Source of the DNA: CBDDBH01 sp965225625
GTDB lineage: Bacteria > Pseudomonadota > Gammaproteobacteria > JADZEE01
Assembly (NCBI GenBank): GCA_965225625.1
Contig: CBDDBH010000027.1
Location: 62,001 to 126,000 of the forward strand
DNA: 64,000 nucleotides
Direction: 5' to 3'
Made by a program: the position numbers and the translations under genes
The notes under the pieces: generated by a model
The model's database searches: none
What the model saw: only the letters and a program-made list of their open reading frames with translations
What the model was told of the DNA's origin: nothing
In this document: piece by piece, positions 16,177 to 25,737 of the stretch
Layout: each line of letters starts with the position of its first letter
How positions within the stretch are numbered: the stretch's first letter is position 1

Positions 16177-18264
16177 ATGCCAAAAAATCAATTTAATGTC
16201 GGCGTAGATGTTGGCGGAACGTTTACCGATCTCATCGCTATCGATGAAGCCGGAGCGCGTACTGTCGTAAAAACTCCCAGTACGCCCAGCGATCCGTCGA
16301 TTGGCATGCTGCAGGCGCTGCGTGACGCCGCCGACGTGCTGGCGCTGGATTTCAGCGAATTCATGGCGCGCGTGTCGCGTATCTGCCATGGCACTACCGT
16401 GACCACCAACGCAGTCATCATGCATACCGGTTGCAAGGTCGGGATGCTGACCACCAAAGGCATCAGGGACACTATCGAAGCGCGGCGCGGTATCCGTGAA
16501 CTGGAATACCTCTACGATTACACCTATCCGCAACCGGCTCCGCTGTGCCCGAGAAATCTGAGGATGCCTGTCGAGGAGCGCGTTCAGGCCGATGGCTCGG
16601 TGCATATACCTTTGAATGAAAACGACGTGCGTGCCGCGGTAGGCGAGTTTAAAGAAGTTGGGATCCAAGCGCTGGCCATTTGTTTTCTATGGTCGTTTCG
16701 GAACTCTGCACACGAGCAGCGCGCCGCCGAGATTTGTCGCGAAGAGTTACCCGGCGTTTACCTGAGCCTTTCCCATGAAGTGGCTCCGCTGTTAGGTGAA
16801 TATCTGCGTTTTCAAACCACCGTCGTTAGCGCTTATGTAGGCCCCATCATTGAACATTACATGACCGCCATGGTTACCAAGCTGACCGCCGCGGGCTATC
16901 GCGGGGCGCTGTTGATTGTGACCTCCAGCGGTGGGCTCATGAATCCCTCGGCCATCACCAAAAAGGCCGCGGTCACGTTGACTTCAGGCCCAGCCTCCGG
17001 GCCGGTCGCCGGCGTTTGGTACGGCGAGTTGTACGGCAAGAACAACGTGATCACTATCGACATGGGTGGCACCAGCTTCGACACGTCACTGATCAAAAAT
17101 GGCGAAATCTCAATTCGTGCAGAACAAGCGGTCGGCGGCGTTTACCACATTGGTTTGCCAAGCGTGGATGTTCATGCCGTGGGTGTAGGCGGTGGCACCA
17201 TCGCCTGGTTGGATGAGGCCGGCGGTATGCATGTGGGTCCGCGCAGCAGCGGCGCTGATCCGGGTCCCGCCTGCTACGGTCATGGCGGCACGGCGCCCAC
17301 GGTGACCGACGCAAATGTTGTTTTGGGACGATTGAACCCGGAGCATTTCATCGGTGGGCGGATGCAACTCGATCGCCAGGCTGCCGGGGCGGCGATCAAG
17401 GAATTGGCTGATGCCCGCGGTATGGCCATCGAGGCGATGGCGCAAGCGATCGTTACCATTGCCGGCGCGCAAATGGTTGACGCGATCGAATCTATCTCAG
17501 TGCGCCGCGGAGAGAATCCGCGGGATTACGCGTTGCTGGTCGGTGGCGGTGCAGGTCCTGGACATGCGGCGGAGCTGGCACAGACGCTGGGCATTGAGCA
17601 GGTGATCGTGCCACGCGAATCGTCGATCTTCTGCGCAATGGGCGGCATCATTTCCGATTTGCGCCACGATTACACGACGAGTATCGAAAGCGCTGTGGAC
17701 GCCGTCGATTGGGGCACACTCAATGGCGCGCTGACGAGCATGCGCACCGACGCTGAGCAGATGCTGGCGATGGAGGAGGTTCCCCAAAGTGGGCGCTATT
17801 ATCGCATCGCCGCCGATATGAAATATGTCGGCCAATACCATGAAATCACTGTTGATTGGCCGATGAATGCCGAATTCTGCTACACCGATGGCGATTTGCA
17901 GACCATCGTGCGACTTTTCCACGCTCGTCATGAAGCCCTGTTTGCGCATCACGACGTAACCGACAGGGTTTTTATCGCAAACATCAAGCTCACCGCCTTT
18001 GGCAAAGTGTCTCGCGCCACGCCCACCCGGATCGCCGCCGACACACGCGGCGCGCAGGCGTATCTAAAAGGCGAGCGCCCAGTGTGGTTTGAGCAAACCG
18101 GGCAGGCACCCACGCCAATCTACGATGGTGATAGCATGCTTGCGGGTGTCGAAATCAAGGGGCCATGCGTGGTCGAGCAGAACACCACGACAACTATTGT
18201 TCCGCCGCACACGACATTGCTAGTCAGCGATTACGGCGACTTCATAATAAGCGTGCCGGTATGA
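16177..18264 (+). CDS. hyuA: Hydantoinase/oxoprolinase subunit A (HyuA)
   Basis: A 695-residue ATP-dependent hydantoinase A-type subunit. Seen: the N-terminal Hydant_A_N domain opening NVGVDVGGTFTDLIAID, then the actin-like nucleotide fold with CHGTTVTTNAVI, TSSGGLMNP, TLTSGPASGPVAG and the DMGGTSFDTSLI phosphate loop, and a C-terminal beta domain. HyuA/HyuB pairs hydrolyse cyclic amides such as N-methylhydantoin or 5-oxoproline, or carboxylate ketones; which applies is not decidable. The 3' end overlaps hyuB as ATGA, indicating translational coupling. Confidence 0.92.
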   Translation: MPKNQFNVGVDVGGTFTDLIAIDEAGARTVVKTPSTPSDPSIGMLQALRDAADVLALDFSEFMARVSRICHGTTVTTNAVIMHTGCKVGMLTTKGIRDTIEARRGIRELEYLYDYTYPQPAPLCPRNLRMPVEERVQADGSVHIPLNENDVRAAVGEFKEVGIQALAICFLWSFRNSAHEQRAAEICREELPGVYLSLSHEVAPLLGEYLRFQTTVVSAYVGPIIEHYMTAMVTKLTAAGYRGALLIVTSSGGLMNPSAITKKAAVTLTSGPASGPVAGVWYGELYGKNNVITIDMGGTSFDTSLIKNGEISIRAEQAVGGVYHIGLPSVDVHAVGVGGGTIAWLDEAGGMHVGPRSSGADPGPACYGHGGTAPTVTDANVVLGRLNPEHFIGGRMQLDRQAAGAAIKELADARGMAIEAMAQAIVTIAGAQMVDAIESISVRRGENPRDYALLVGGGAGPGHAAELAQTLGIEQVIVPRESSIFCAMGGIISDLRHDYTTSIESAVDAVDWGTLNGALTSMRTDAEQMLAMEEVPQSGRYYRIAADMKYVGQYHEITVDWPMNAEFCYTDGDLQTIVRLFHARHEALFAHHDVTDRVFIANIKLTAFGKVSRATPTRIAADTRGAQAYLKGERPVWFEQTGQAPTPIYDGDSMLAGVEIKGPCVVEQNTTTTIVPPHTTLLVSDYGDFIISVPV

Positions 18265-20036
18265 GGGTGGTAAAGCCTGGCCAGTTTGAGAACACCCGAG
18301 TTGATCCGCTTGAATTCGAGATCCTCACCTTTGCCCTGCGTTCGGTCACCGAACTCATCACTGCGACCATGGAACGAACCGCGCGATCGCCCGAGCAGTT
18401 CGCAAGTCGAGATTTCTCCGTCGGGATTTTCGATGCGCACGGCAACACGGTTGCGGTGTATGAAGGCAATCCGATCCAGGTGTATGCCATTCCGTTTGCG
18501 GTGAAGTCGGTTATTGAGTTTTTCGGCGACGACATCCGGCCGGGCGATCAGATCTGGACGAATGATCCGTATACAGGCGACTGCGGCAGTCACCTGCAGG
18601 ATTGCACCATGCTGGTGCCGGTGTTCTACGAGGACGAACTGGTGTTCTGGGCTGCAAATCGCGCTCATCAGGCGGATATCGGCGGCTCGATAGCGGGTGG
18701 CTACAATCCGCAGGCGCTCGATATTTATACCGAGGGTGTGCGTTATCCACCCATCAAAGTCGTGCAGGACTACGAAATTCGTAAAGACGTATTCAATATG
18801 ATTTTGGCGAACATGCGCTATCCCGATAAGCAGCGGGGCGATCTGCTCGCCCTGATCGGTTCCAATCGCATGGGCGAGCAGGGCATATTGAGCGTTATCG
18901 AGCGTTATGGTGTTGCCAAGCTTAAGGATTTCTGCGAAGACGCTTATGACTACGCCGAGCGCATGCTACGTCTGCAAATCGAAAAACTGCCCGATGGCAC
19001 GTACGAGGGTGAGGCGCGCGGACAGGGTGGGCCGCGCTGTCCGCTGTACACCGTACGGGTCAAGGTGATTATCGCCGGGACCGACATGACGCTCGACTTC
19101 AGCGAGTCTGATCCGCAGGCGCCAAGCTATATCAATAGTCCTCGCTGTAATACGGTAAGCGCTGCGTGGATTGGCATATTGACGACGATCGGGAAGAAGT
19201 TGAAATATCTGACTCAGGGCGTCGAGCGACCCGTCACCATCATCACCAAACCGGGAACGGTGACCCACGCAGTAAAACCTGCGCCGGTCAGTTCCTGCAC
19301 GACGTTTTGTGCCAAGCACATCATCGATTCGGTATGGGCGGCGTTGTCGCTAGCCGTGCCAGAACAGACGCCGGCCGGATGGGGCACGATACCTTTCGAG
19401 GTATTAACGGGTGAGGATCCGCGTACCGGTGGTAGCTATGCATCAATCGATTTTCTGACCTGCGCCAGCGGCACGGGCGCTATCTGGGGTACCGACGGTT
19501 GGGTGACTGGAGCGCCCGAGATCTGCAGCGGTACGCTGCACTACCCTGACGTTGAACATTACGAAGACGTTATGCCCAATCGCTGGGATGCATGGGAGAT
19601 CGAAACCGATTCGGGTGGTCCGGGAAAGTGGCGCGGCGGGCTAGCCATGCGCACGGTCATTACCAACATCGGCGGCGAAGGCTGGGTGCACACTGGAGGT
19701 CAGGGATTTAGGGAGGAAACCCGTCCCGTGCCGGTCATTGCCGGTGGACGACAACCGGCCGCTGTCGTGCGTTGGATCGATGAGCCGGACGGGAGTGTCA
19801 CGGATGCGGCTGACGTTGTGAGCTACCCGTGGCGTCCGGGTGCACGCATGACCGTGGTCTGTCAGGGTGGCTGCGGCGTTGGAGATCCCTTCGAGCGCGA
19901 TATCGACGCAGTGTTAAAGGATGTGGTCGAAGCAAAAGTATCTATTGCGGCGGCACGCAGCGACTACGGCGTTGCAATCGATGCCGAGACCTTAGTGGTA
20001 GACCACGCAGCTACCACGAAGCTGCGTACCCGTTAA
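18261..20036 (+). CDS. hyuB: Hydantoinase/oxoprolinase subunit B (HyuB)
   Basis: A 591-residue HyuB-family subunit. Seen: N-terminal DPLEFEILTFALRSVTELIT, the RSPEQFASRDFSVGIFDAHGN segment, WTNDPYTGDCGSHLQDCTM, NRAHQADIGGSIAGGYNP and the C-terminal GPGKWRGGLAMR motif; all are conserved in hydantoinase B/oxoprolinase proteins. It forms the heteromeric enzyme with HyuA. The start is ATG 18261, overlapping the hyuA stop; an open frame upstream to 18165 lies inside hyuA and is not family-like. Confidence 0.92.
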   Translation: MRVVKPGQFENTRVDPLEFEILTFALRSVTELITATMERTARSPEQFASRDFSVGIFDAHGNTVAVYEGNPIQVYAIPFAVKSVIEFFGDDIRPGDQIWTNDPYTGDCGSHLQDCTMLVPVFYEDELVFWAANRAHQADIGGSIAGGYNPQALDIYTEGVRYPPIKVVQDYEIRKDVFNMILANMRYPDKQRGDLLALIGSNRMGEQGILSVIERYGVAKLKDFCEDAYDYAERMLRLQIEKLPDGTYEGEARGQGGPRCPLYTVRVKVIIAGTDMTLDFSESDPQAPSYINSPRCNTVSAAWIGILTTIGKKLKYLTQGVERPVTIITKPGTVTHAVKPAPVSSCTTFCAKHIIDSVWAALSLAVPEQTPAGWGTIPFEVLTGEDPRTGGSYASIDFLTCASGTGAIWGTDGWVTGAPEICSGTLHYPDVEHYEDVMPNRWDAWEIETDSGGPGKWRGGLAMRTVITNIGGEGWVHTGGQGFREETRPVPVIAGGRQPAAVVRWIDEPDGSVTDAADVVSYPWRPGARMTVVCQGGCGVGDPFERDIDAVLKDVVEAKVSIAAARSDYGVAIDAETLVVDHAATTKLRTR

Positions 20037-20049
20037 GGCCTGCTCAGCG

Positions 20050-20709
20050 ATGTTACGAGCGCTATATCGGTGTATCGACAGATTGAAATACACACCGCTG
20101 CACCCGCAATGGATTGCCAACCGCTATCACTTACGTAAGCTCGCTCTTCTCAATAAACACGCCGTTGCCGGTCTATATGTCGATATCGGCGCTGGCAAAG
20201 ATCACATCGCGCCGCGGCTGGACAAAGCTGAAGTGCTGGCCATTGATTTTCCGACGACCGCGATTGCTTACGGTACTGCGCCCGACATCTACGCTGACGT
20301 GCAATGTTTACCTTTGCCTGACAACTGCGTTGATGGTGTGATCTTCTTCGAAGTACTGGAGCACGTGCGTAGCGACACGATGGCAATATCGGAGATCGTT
20401 CGCATTCTAAAAAAGGACGGTTTGCTGTTTATCTCGGCGCCTTTCGTCTATCCCCTGCACGATGCTCCGCACGACTATAAACGCTTCAGCCATTTCGGCT
20501 TGCCAATGCTGCTACAACACAACAGCATGAAAGTGATGGACACGCAGTTTCACGGGAACTCCTTGACGACGGCGCTGCAATTGATGAATTTGACGGTGTT
20601 GGAAAGTGTAAACGAGGTGTCTGAACGCCAGCAGTGGATTGCCCTGCTGATGATACTGCCGGCCTATTTTTGTGTCTTCTTGGCAACCTTTTGGCGCTAC
20701 CATTTCTGA
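20050..20709 (+). CDS. Class I SAM-dependent methyltransferase
   Basis: A 219-residue methyltransferase of the Methyltransf_11 kind. Seen: motif I YVDIGAGKDHIAPRL, an acidic strand end (VLAIDFP), ADVQCLPLPDNCVDGVIFFEVLEHV (motif post-I to II region) and a late KKDGLLFISAPFVYP strand. A hydrophobic C-terminal stretch (IALLMILPAYFCVFLATFW) suggests membrane association. It opens the block of glycan-type genes; hyuB ends 13 bp upstream, so read-through is possible. Target unknown. Confidence 0.86.
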   Translation: MLRALYRCIDRLKYTPLHPQWIANRYHLRKLALLNKHAVAGLYVDIGAGKDHIAPRLDKAEVLAIDFPTTAIAYGTAPDIYADVQCLPLPDNCVDGVIFFEVLEHVRSDTMAISEIVRILKKDGLLFISAPFVYPLHDAPHDYKRFSHFGLPMLLQHNSMKVMDTQFHGNSLTTALQLMNLTVLESVNEVSERQQWIALLMILPAYFCVFLATFWRYHF

Positions 20710-20724
20710 CTTTGCAAAAGCCCA

Positions 20725-21972
20725 ATGCGTTGGTTTTGGGACAAACTCTCGTTGCGAAAAAAATCGCTGACGGTGACGGCTGAGATTTTGATGGGTGCGC
20801 TCAAGATCCTCTGTCTGACGACTTCGTATCCGCTGGATGCAGGCAGCAGTAGCGGAGTGTTTGTCGCGCACCTGGCCGGTGAGCTGAATAAGTCGCACGA
20901 CGTTGTCGTTTTAACGCCGGCACATGAATCGCTATGGGGAACGATACCGACGCCACTGGCGCTACATGCGTTTCGTTATGCACCAGCCCGTTGGCAGACA
21001 TTGTGCCATGCGCCCGGGGGGATCCCGGCCGCTTTACGCGCATCTCGATTGCTGTTGTTGTTGGTCCCGTTTCTGCTGGCGGCTATGCTTGCGAAGACAT
21101 TTTGGTACGCTCGCAAGGTCGATATTATCCAGGCGAACTGGGCGGTGTGCGGCGCTATCGCTGCAATTGCCGGTCTGGTCAACGATTGCACGGTGGTCAC
21201 GACGCTGCGCGGTGATGATGTAAATAGCGCCCAAGCTTCGTTTATTAGTCGTTTGTTTTTGAAGGTGGCAATTGCCGGTAGCGCCGCGCTGGTGACGGTC
21301 AGTGAGGGGCTAAAGCAGCAGTTGGTGCAACAGCTCGGCGTAAGTGCGGACAAGATCGTGGTAATCCCGAACGGCGTTGCCGACAGTTTTCTGACCATCG
21401 GAAAATCTAAATTCTACAGCGGCGATAGTCACGACTTGTCAATGATCACCGTAGGCAGTCTGATCCCGCGAAAGAACGTGGAGTTCTTGTTGCGGGCTTT
21501 ACCCGCACTGCCCGCAGCTTGCCGGTTAACGGTGGTAGGTGAGGGTCAGCTTGATAGCGAATTGCACGCATTGGCGCAGGCATTAAATATTAGCAATCGC
21601 GTTACCTTCAAGGGTAAAACCGCGCCCGCGGACATCCCTGATCTACTCGCCAGCCATGATATATTCGTGTTAGCTAGCGTAAGTGAAGGTCGTTCCAACG
21701 CCTTATACGAGGCAATGGCGGCGGGACTGGCAGCCATAGCATCGGACATTCCCGGCACTCGGGAGCAAATTGAAAATGAGCTCAACGGTTATCTGTTTGA
21801 TTTGAACAGTACCCAGGGTTTTATAGACATCGTCACTCGACTAAACAGCGATCGTCAGGCATTGATGGCAACAGGGCGGCGGGCCCATCAGTGGATTTTG
21901 GACAACAAATTGAGCTGGGCGTCGACGTCAGAGCGTTATACCGAACTGTTCGTTGTGACCAGGCAGGGCTGA
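20725..21972 (+). CDS. Glycosyltransferase family 4 protein
   Basis: A 415-residue GT-B-fold glycosyltransferase. Seen: N-terminal Rossmann start ILCLTTSYPLDAGSSSGVFVAHLAGEL, the acceptor domain, VIPNGVADSF, then the C-terminal nucleotide-sugar domain with VGSLIPRKNVEFLLRALP, FKGKTAPADIPDLLASHDIFVLASVSEG and the EX7E-type NALYEAMAAGLAAIASDIPG. Retaining GT4 enzymes build lipopolysaccharide, capsule or other surface glycans from NDP-sugars. The ATG at 20725 is used; ATG 20791, at MGALKILCL, is an equally plausible start. In operon with the preceding methyltransferase. Confidence 0.89.
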   Translation: MRWFWDKLSLRKKSLTVTAEILMGALKILCLTTSYPLDAGSSSGVFVAHLAGELNKSHDVVVLTPAHESLWGTIPTPLALHAFRYAPARWQTLCHAPGGIPAALRASRLLLLLVPFLLAAMLAKTFWYARKVDIIQANWAVCGAIAAIAGLVNDCTVVTTLRGDDVNSAQASFISRLFLKVAIAGSAALVTVSEGLKQQLVQQLGVSADKIVVIPNGVADSFLTIGKSKFYSGDSHDLSMITVGSLIPRKNVEFLLRALPALPAACRLTVVGEGQLDSELHALAQALNISNRVTFKGKTAPADIPDLLASHDIFVLASVSEGRSNALYEAMAAGLAAIASDIPGTREQIENELNGYLFDLNSTQGFIDIVTRLNSDRQALMATGRRAHQWILDNKLSWASTSERYTELFVVTRQG

Positions 21973-21985
21973 TGGCGCGACCTTA

Positions 21986-23815
21986 ATGTGTGGAATCGCC
22001 GGGCATCTGTCATTAGCACAGCCGCCTAACCAATCCGAAGTACAAGCATGTCTGGACGCCATGCAGCATCGAGGGCCCGACGCGCAGGGCATCATCGGGC
22101 TGGATCAGATCTGTCTTGGTCACCGACGATTGTCGATTCTGGATCTGTCGGAAGCTGCCGGGCAGCCGTTTGTTTCTGAGTGCCAGAAATACTATCTGGT
22201 TTACAACGGGGAGATTTATAACTACGTCGAACTTCGCGAGTCGCTGAAGAAAAGCGGCGTTAACTTTCAAACGACGTCGGATACGGAAGTTCTGCTTCAC
22301 CTGCTGATCCGCGAAGGCGAAAACTGCCTTAGTAAGCTGAACGGTATGTTTGCGTTCGCTTTCTATGATGCCGCGACCAGGCGTCTGCTTCTGGCGCGCG
22401 ATCGCTTTGGTAAAAAGCCACTGTATGTCCATCATAGCGAAACGGAAGTTATTTTCGCCTCGGAACTCTATGCATTAAAACAATTCAGCAAGCTTGGCGG
22501 CGCTGGCATTGATCACGTCGCATTACAAAGCTATTTTTCAACCCAGTACGTCGACGGCAATCGAACGATCTATGAGTCGGTTCGTCAGCTGCCGCCAGCC
22601 AGCTTTCTGGTCTACGAGCATGGCAAAGCAACAGTCAGTCGCTATTGGCAGCTGAGCGACGCGCGTAGCGAACTCGATTTCGATTCGGCACAGGCGCAGT
22701 TCACAGAGTTGCTGGACGATGCAGTGAAGATCCGCATGCGCTCGGACGTTCCGCTGGGCACGTTCTTAAGTGGTGGTCTTGATTCGTCGGCGATCACGAG
22801 TTTGATGCTCGGCCACTCCTCGCGGGTAAACAGTTATTCGATGGGTTTCGCGGATCATTCTTTTGATGAGTCCGACGACGCAATATCGGTAGCGGCGCAT
22901 CTGGGCAGCCGGCATTTGAATACTCGCACGTCCTTGACCCGGGATAATTTGCTCCCGATCGTTCGGCACTTGGGACAACCCATGTCAGATCCTTCGGTTC
23001 TGCCTTTTTGGGAATTGTGCAAAACCACCAGACAGCACGTTACCGTCGCTCTATCAGGAGATGGCGCGGACGAGGTGTTGGGTGGTTATAAAAGGTATCT
23101 GGCGGCGCAGAAGTTGGCGCCCCTGCTGCGACGCACGCCCGCTGTTTGTCTGCGCCTGATGGACCAAATTCTACCCGACAGCTACAGCTACTACGGCGAT
23201 TCACGCGCCAAACAGCTCAAATTGATTGCGCGGCTCGGCCTGGCTCTGAAGGTAGATCAACGGCTTTCGCCGACGCTTTTCCTGAACCGGGAGAACGCGA
23301 AATTGCTGAAGGGCTACAGCGACGTCCCGGCGGCTGTGGAAACGACAGAATCGTTGGATGCCTGCATTGCCCAGCGCATGATGAGCACGGATCTCGGCCA
23401 CTATTTACAGCACGACATTCTGGTGAAGGTGGATCGCATGAGCATGGCCCATGGCTTGGAGATCCGCTGCCCTTTTCTCGATTATCGCATCGTCGAACTG
23501 GCGTCCAGTCTTCCGCTTGCGTACAAAATCCGTGGAGGTACCCAAAAGGCACTATTGCGATCCGCATTTCAGCGCACACTGCAAGCAAAAACCTTGGAGA
23601 AACCGAAACACGGATTCGCGGTGCCGGTATCGCAGTGGCTTGCGACCAGTCTTAAACCCGACTTGCAGGAGCACATTGAGCAGGCCCCGGATCTGATCTC
23701 CAAAACGTATTGCCGGCAATTACTCGCCGATCATAGTGCCCGCAGAAACGATCACGGCTTGAGATTGTGGAGCATTTATGTGTTCTTGCTGTGGTTCCAT
23801 CATTGCAGGATCTGA
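21986..23815 (+). CDS. asnB: Glutamine-hydrolysing asparagine synthetase
   Basis: A 609-residue protein of the class II amidotransferase type. Cys2 (MCGIAG) is the glutaminase nucleophile; QHRGPDAQG, LGHRRLSILDL and YNGEIYNYVELR complete that domain. The C-terminal synthetase has the PP-loop LSGGLDSSAI near residue 261, ALSGDGADEVLGGYKRY and the KVDRMSMAHGLEIRCPFLDY motif. Within glycan clusters such AsnB paralogues usually amidate a sugar acid or peptide component rather than supply asparagine; that role here is inference. Starts at ATG 21986, 13 bp after the GT4 gene. Confidence 0.9.
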   Translation: MCGIAGHLSLAQPPNQSEVQACLDAMQHRGPDAQGIIGLDQICLGHRRLSILDLSEAAGQPFVSECQKYYLVYNGEIYNYVELRESLKKSGVNFQTTSDTEVLLHLLIREGENCLSKLNGMFAFAFYDAATRRLLLARDRFGKKPLYVHHSETEVIFASELYALKQFSKLGGAGIDHVALQSYFSTQYVDGNRTIYESVRQLPPASFLVYEHGKATVSRYWQLSDARSELDFDSAQAQFTELLDDAVKIRMRSDVPLGTFLSGGLDSSAITSLMLGHSSRVNSYSMGFADHSFDESDDAISVAAHLGSRHLNTRTSLTRDNLLPIVRHLGQPMSDPSVLPFWELCKTTRQHVTVALSGDGADEVLGGYKRYLAAQKLAPLLRRTPAVCLRLMDQILPDSYSYYGDSRAKQLKLIARLGLALKVDQRLSPTLFLNRENAKLLKGYSDVPAAVETTESLDACIAQRMMSTDLGHYLQHDILVKVDRMSMAHGLEIRCPFLDYRIVELASSLPLAYKIRGGTQKALLRSAFQRTLQAKTLEKPKHGFAVPVSQWLATSLKPDLQEHIEQAPDLISKTYCRQLLADHSARRNDHGLRLWSIYVFLLWFHHCRI

Positions 23816-24584
23816 GCGCTTGAAAAAATATCAGACCAACCTGTCATTACACTCGCCGATTCTGTTGGATGAGACTTATAAGCAGCCCAAGGTCGATAAG
23901 GTATTGTCGATACTGGCAGATAACGGCGCGCTCGCGCCCAAAGCTGGCGTGGCAGTGGATATCGGTTGCAGCATCGGCTTTTTCGCAAGGGCCTTGACGC
24001 CGTATTTCTCTCAAGTTTTTGGTATCGATATTGACCAGCATGCGTTACAGCGGGCAAGCGCGCTGCCGGACAACGACATTAGCAATCTCGGTTTTGTCGC
24101 CGGCGATTCTCTCAAGCTGCCGTTCCCGAGCAATTGCGTGGACCTGATACTGTGCAATCACACTTATGAGCACGTGCCTGACGCACGAATATTATTTGCT
24201 GAAATAGAACGGATCTTGAAGCCCGCAGGACGCTGCTATCTGGGTGCAGCCTCGCGCCTGACCGTGGTGGAACCGCATTATCATTTGCCGTTTCTGTCGT
24301 GGCTACCAAAGCCATTAGCCCACAAGTACATGCGCCTTACCGGTAAGGGAAATGAGTATTATGAGATGTTGCGCACATATTGGGGTATAAAGGAGCTCAT
24401 AAAGGCGTTCGAAGTCTCAGACTACACATTGCAAGTGCTGGAATGCCCTGCTACTTTTTATGCAAGGGATATGATTCCAGAGGGTGGTTGGATTGAAAAG
24501 ATCCCGCTGTTTGTCTGGAAACTGTTCTACCCGCTGCTCCCATCGTACATTTTCATATTGAGGAAGCCCCACAAACGTGATTAA
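23778..24584 (+). CDS. Class I SAM-dependent methyltransferase
   Basis: A 268-residue methyltransferase. Seen: motif I AVDIGCSIGFFARALTPYF, the acidic IDIDQHAL end of strand 2, DSLKLPFPSNCVDLILCNHTYEHV and LKPAGRCYLGAASRL. The chosen ATG at 23778 has a GGAG five bases upstream but overlaps asnB by 38 bp; TTG 23820 (LKKYQTN) would avoid overlap. It overlaps the radical SAM gene by 8 nt, so these form one transcription unit. The C-terminal basic and aromatic region may bind a lipid-linked substrate. Confidence 0.85.
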   Translation: MCSCCGSIIAGSERLKKYQTNLSLHSPILLDETYKQPKVDKVLSILADNGALAPKAGVAVDIGCSIGFFARALTPYFSQVFGIDIDQHALQRASALPDNDISNLGFVAGDSLKLPFPSNCVDLILCNHTYEHVPDARILFAEIERILKPAGRCYLGAASRLTVVEPHYHLPFLSWLPKPLAHKYMRLTGKGNEYYEMLRTYWGIKELIKAFEVSDYTLQVLECPATFYARDMIPEGGWIEKIPLFVWKLFYPLLPSYIFILRKPHKRD

Positions 24585-25737
24585 TGTTCAGACACTGACG
24601 AGAACCCTGGTTTTTCGCGGCATTAACTGGATCTCGAGAACATTCTTCGCCAGCCGGCTTTCGTATTCGCATATAGAGGCGTTCATTTTTTGCAATTCCT
24701 TTAAGAAGTTCGCCAATTTTCTACGCGTCCATTACGAGAAGTCCAGGGGCGTGGAAGCGCCGAAAAGTTACCCCTATCTGTTCGTGTTCGAAGTAACCAA
24801 TATCTGTAATCTCAAGTGTCCGTTTTGCCTGACCGGGAAGGGCATCTCCGGTGATCGGGAAGTGCGACATGTAACCTTTGAGGAAGCGAAAAAGATTATC
24901 GATGAGGTCGGTGATTATATCTACCTGCTACAGCTTTATACGTGGGGCGAACCGCTGCTCAATAAAGACATTTACAAAATTATTGAATACTCGAAGACGA
25001 AGAATATCTACGTAATGATTTCGACCAACGCGACGGTGATGAACGAGAAAAACAATCAGCGATTGCTGGACAGCGGCATCGACTATGTGATGGTGGCGAT
25101 AGACGGCCTTAGTAAGGAGACCTATTCACAGTATCGCGTTGGTGGCGATTACGACAAAGTGTTCAGGAACGTATCAAATCTGCTGCAGCTAAAAAAGCAA
25201 ACGAAAAGCAGCCGTCCGTTCGTCGAGTGGCAATTTATCGTATTCCGCCATAACGAACATGAAGTCGATGCGGCGGAAAAGGCCGCCTATGAAATTGGCA
25301 TTGACAAGTTCACGCCGTTACCCGCGTATGTCGAAGATGAGGCGTGGTTACCGGAAGGCGACAAATACAAGGTGGAGACATTTAACCCTGAGCGACTGAA
25401 AAACTGTGATCGTCCGTGGACGCATTTGAATTTCCGCGCGGATGGCGGAATTGCCTCGTGCTGTTACGAATTTTATAAAAAGGATGATTTCGGCGAGGGC
25501 ATACATACGCCGTTTGCCGAAGTGTGGAACAATAAATTCTTTAGGGAATCGAGAAAGCTAATCGTACAAAAGAGAAAAGGTCAGCCACTGGATGATTCGA
25601 AGTTAATTTGTAAAGACTGCCTGGAATCTGGTTTGCGGCCGTCATTCATCGAGACTCCGACCGAAACTCAGAATGCGCAAATCAAGATCCCCGTGGTCGT
25701 GGTTCACGACCGCGAGCCCAAGCAGCATATAACGTAA
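24577..25737 (+). CDS. Radical SAM/SPASM protein
   Basis: A 386-residue radical SAM enzyme. Seen: the FEVTNICNLKCPFCLTGKG motif giving the SAM-binding [4Fe-4S] ligands in CxxxCxxC spacing near residues 77-84, the YTWGEPLLNKDIY (GGE-like) and VMVAIDG strands, and a C-terminal SPASM-like domain with CDRPWTHLNFRADGGIASCCYE and a final CKDCLESG. SPASM proteins bind auxiliary Fe-S clusters and modify peptides, sugars or lipids; in glycan loci they often alter sugar carbons. Start is GTG 24577. DNA here is visibly AT-richer than the catabolic flanks. Its 3' end overlaps the convergent flippase-like gene by 56 bp. Confidence 0.9.
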   Translation: MINVQTLTRTLVFRGINWISRTFFASRLSYSHIEAFIFCNSFKKFANFLRVHYEKSRGVEAPKSYPYLFVFEVTNICNLKCPFCLTGKGISGDREVRHVTFEEAKKIIDEVGDYIYLLQLYTWGEPLLNKDIYKIIEYSKTKNIYVMISTNATVMNEKNNQRLLDSGIDYVMVAIDGLSKETYSQYRVGGDYDKVFRNVSNLLQLKKQTKSSRPFVEWQFIVFRHNEHEVDAAEKAAYEIGIDKFTPLPAYVEDEAWLPEGDKYKVETFNPERLKNCDRPWTHLNFRADGGIASCCYEFYKKDDFGEGIHTPFAEVWNNKFFRESRKLIVQKRKGQPLDDSKLICKDCLESGLRPSFIETPTETQNAQIKIPVVVVHDREPKQHIT

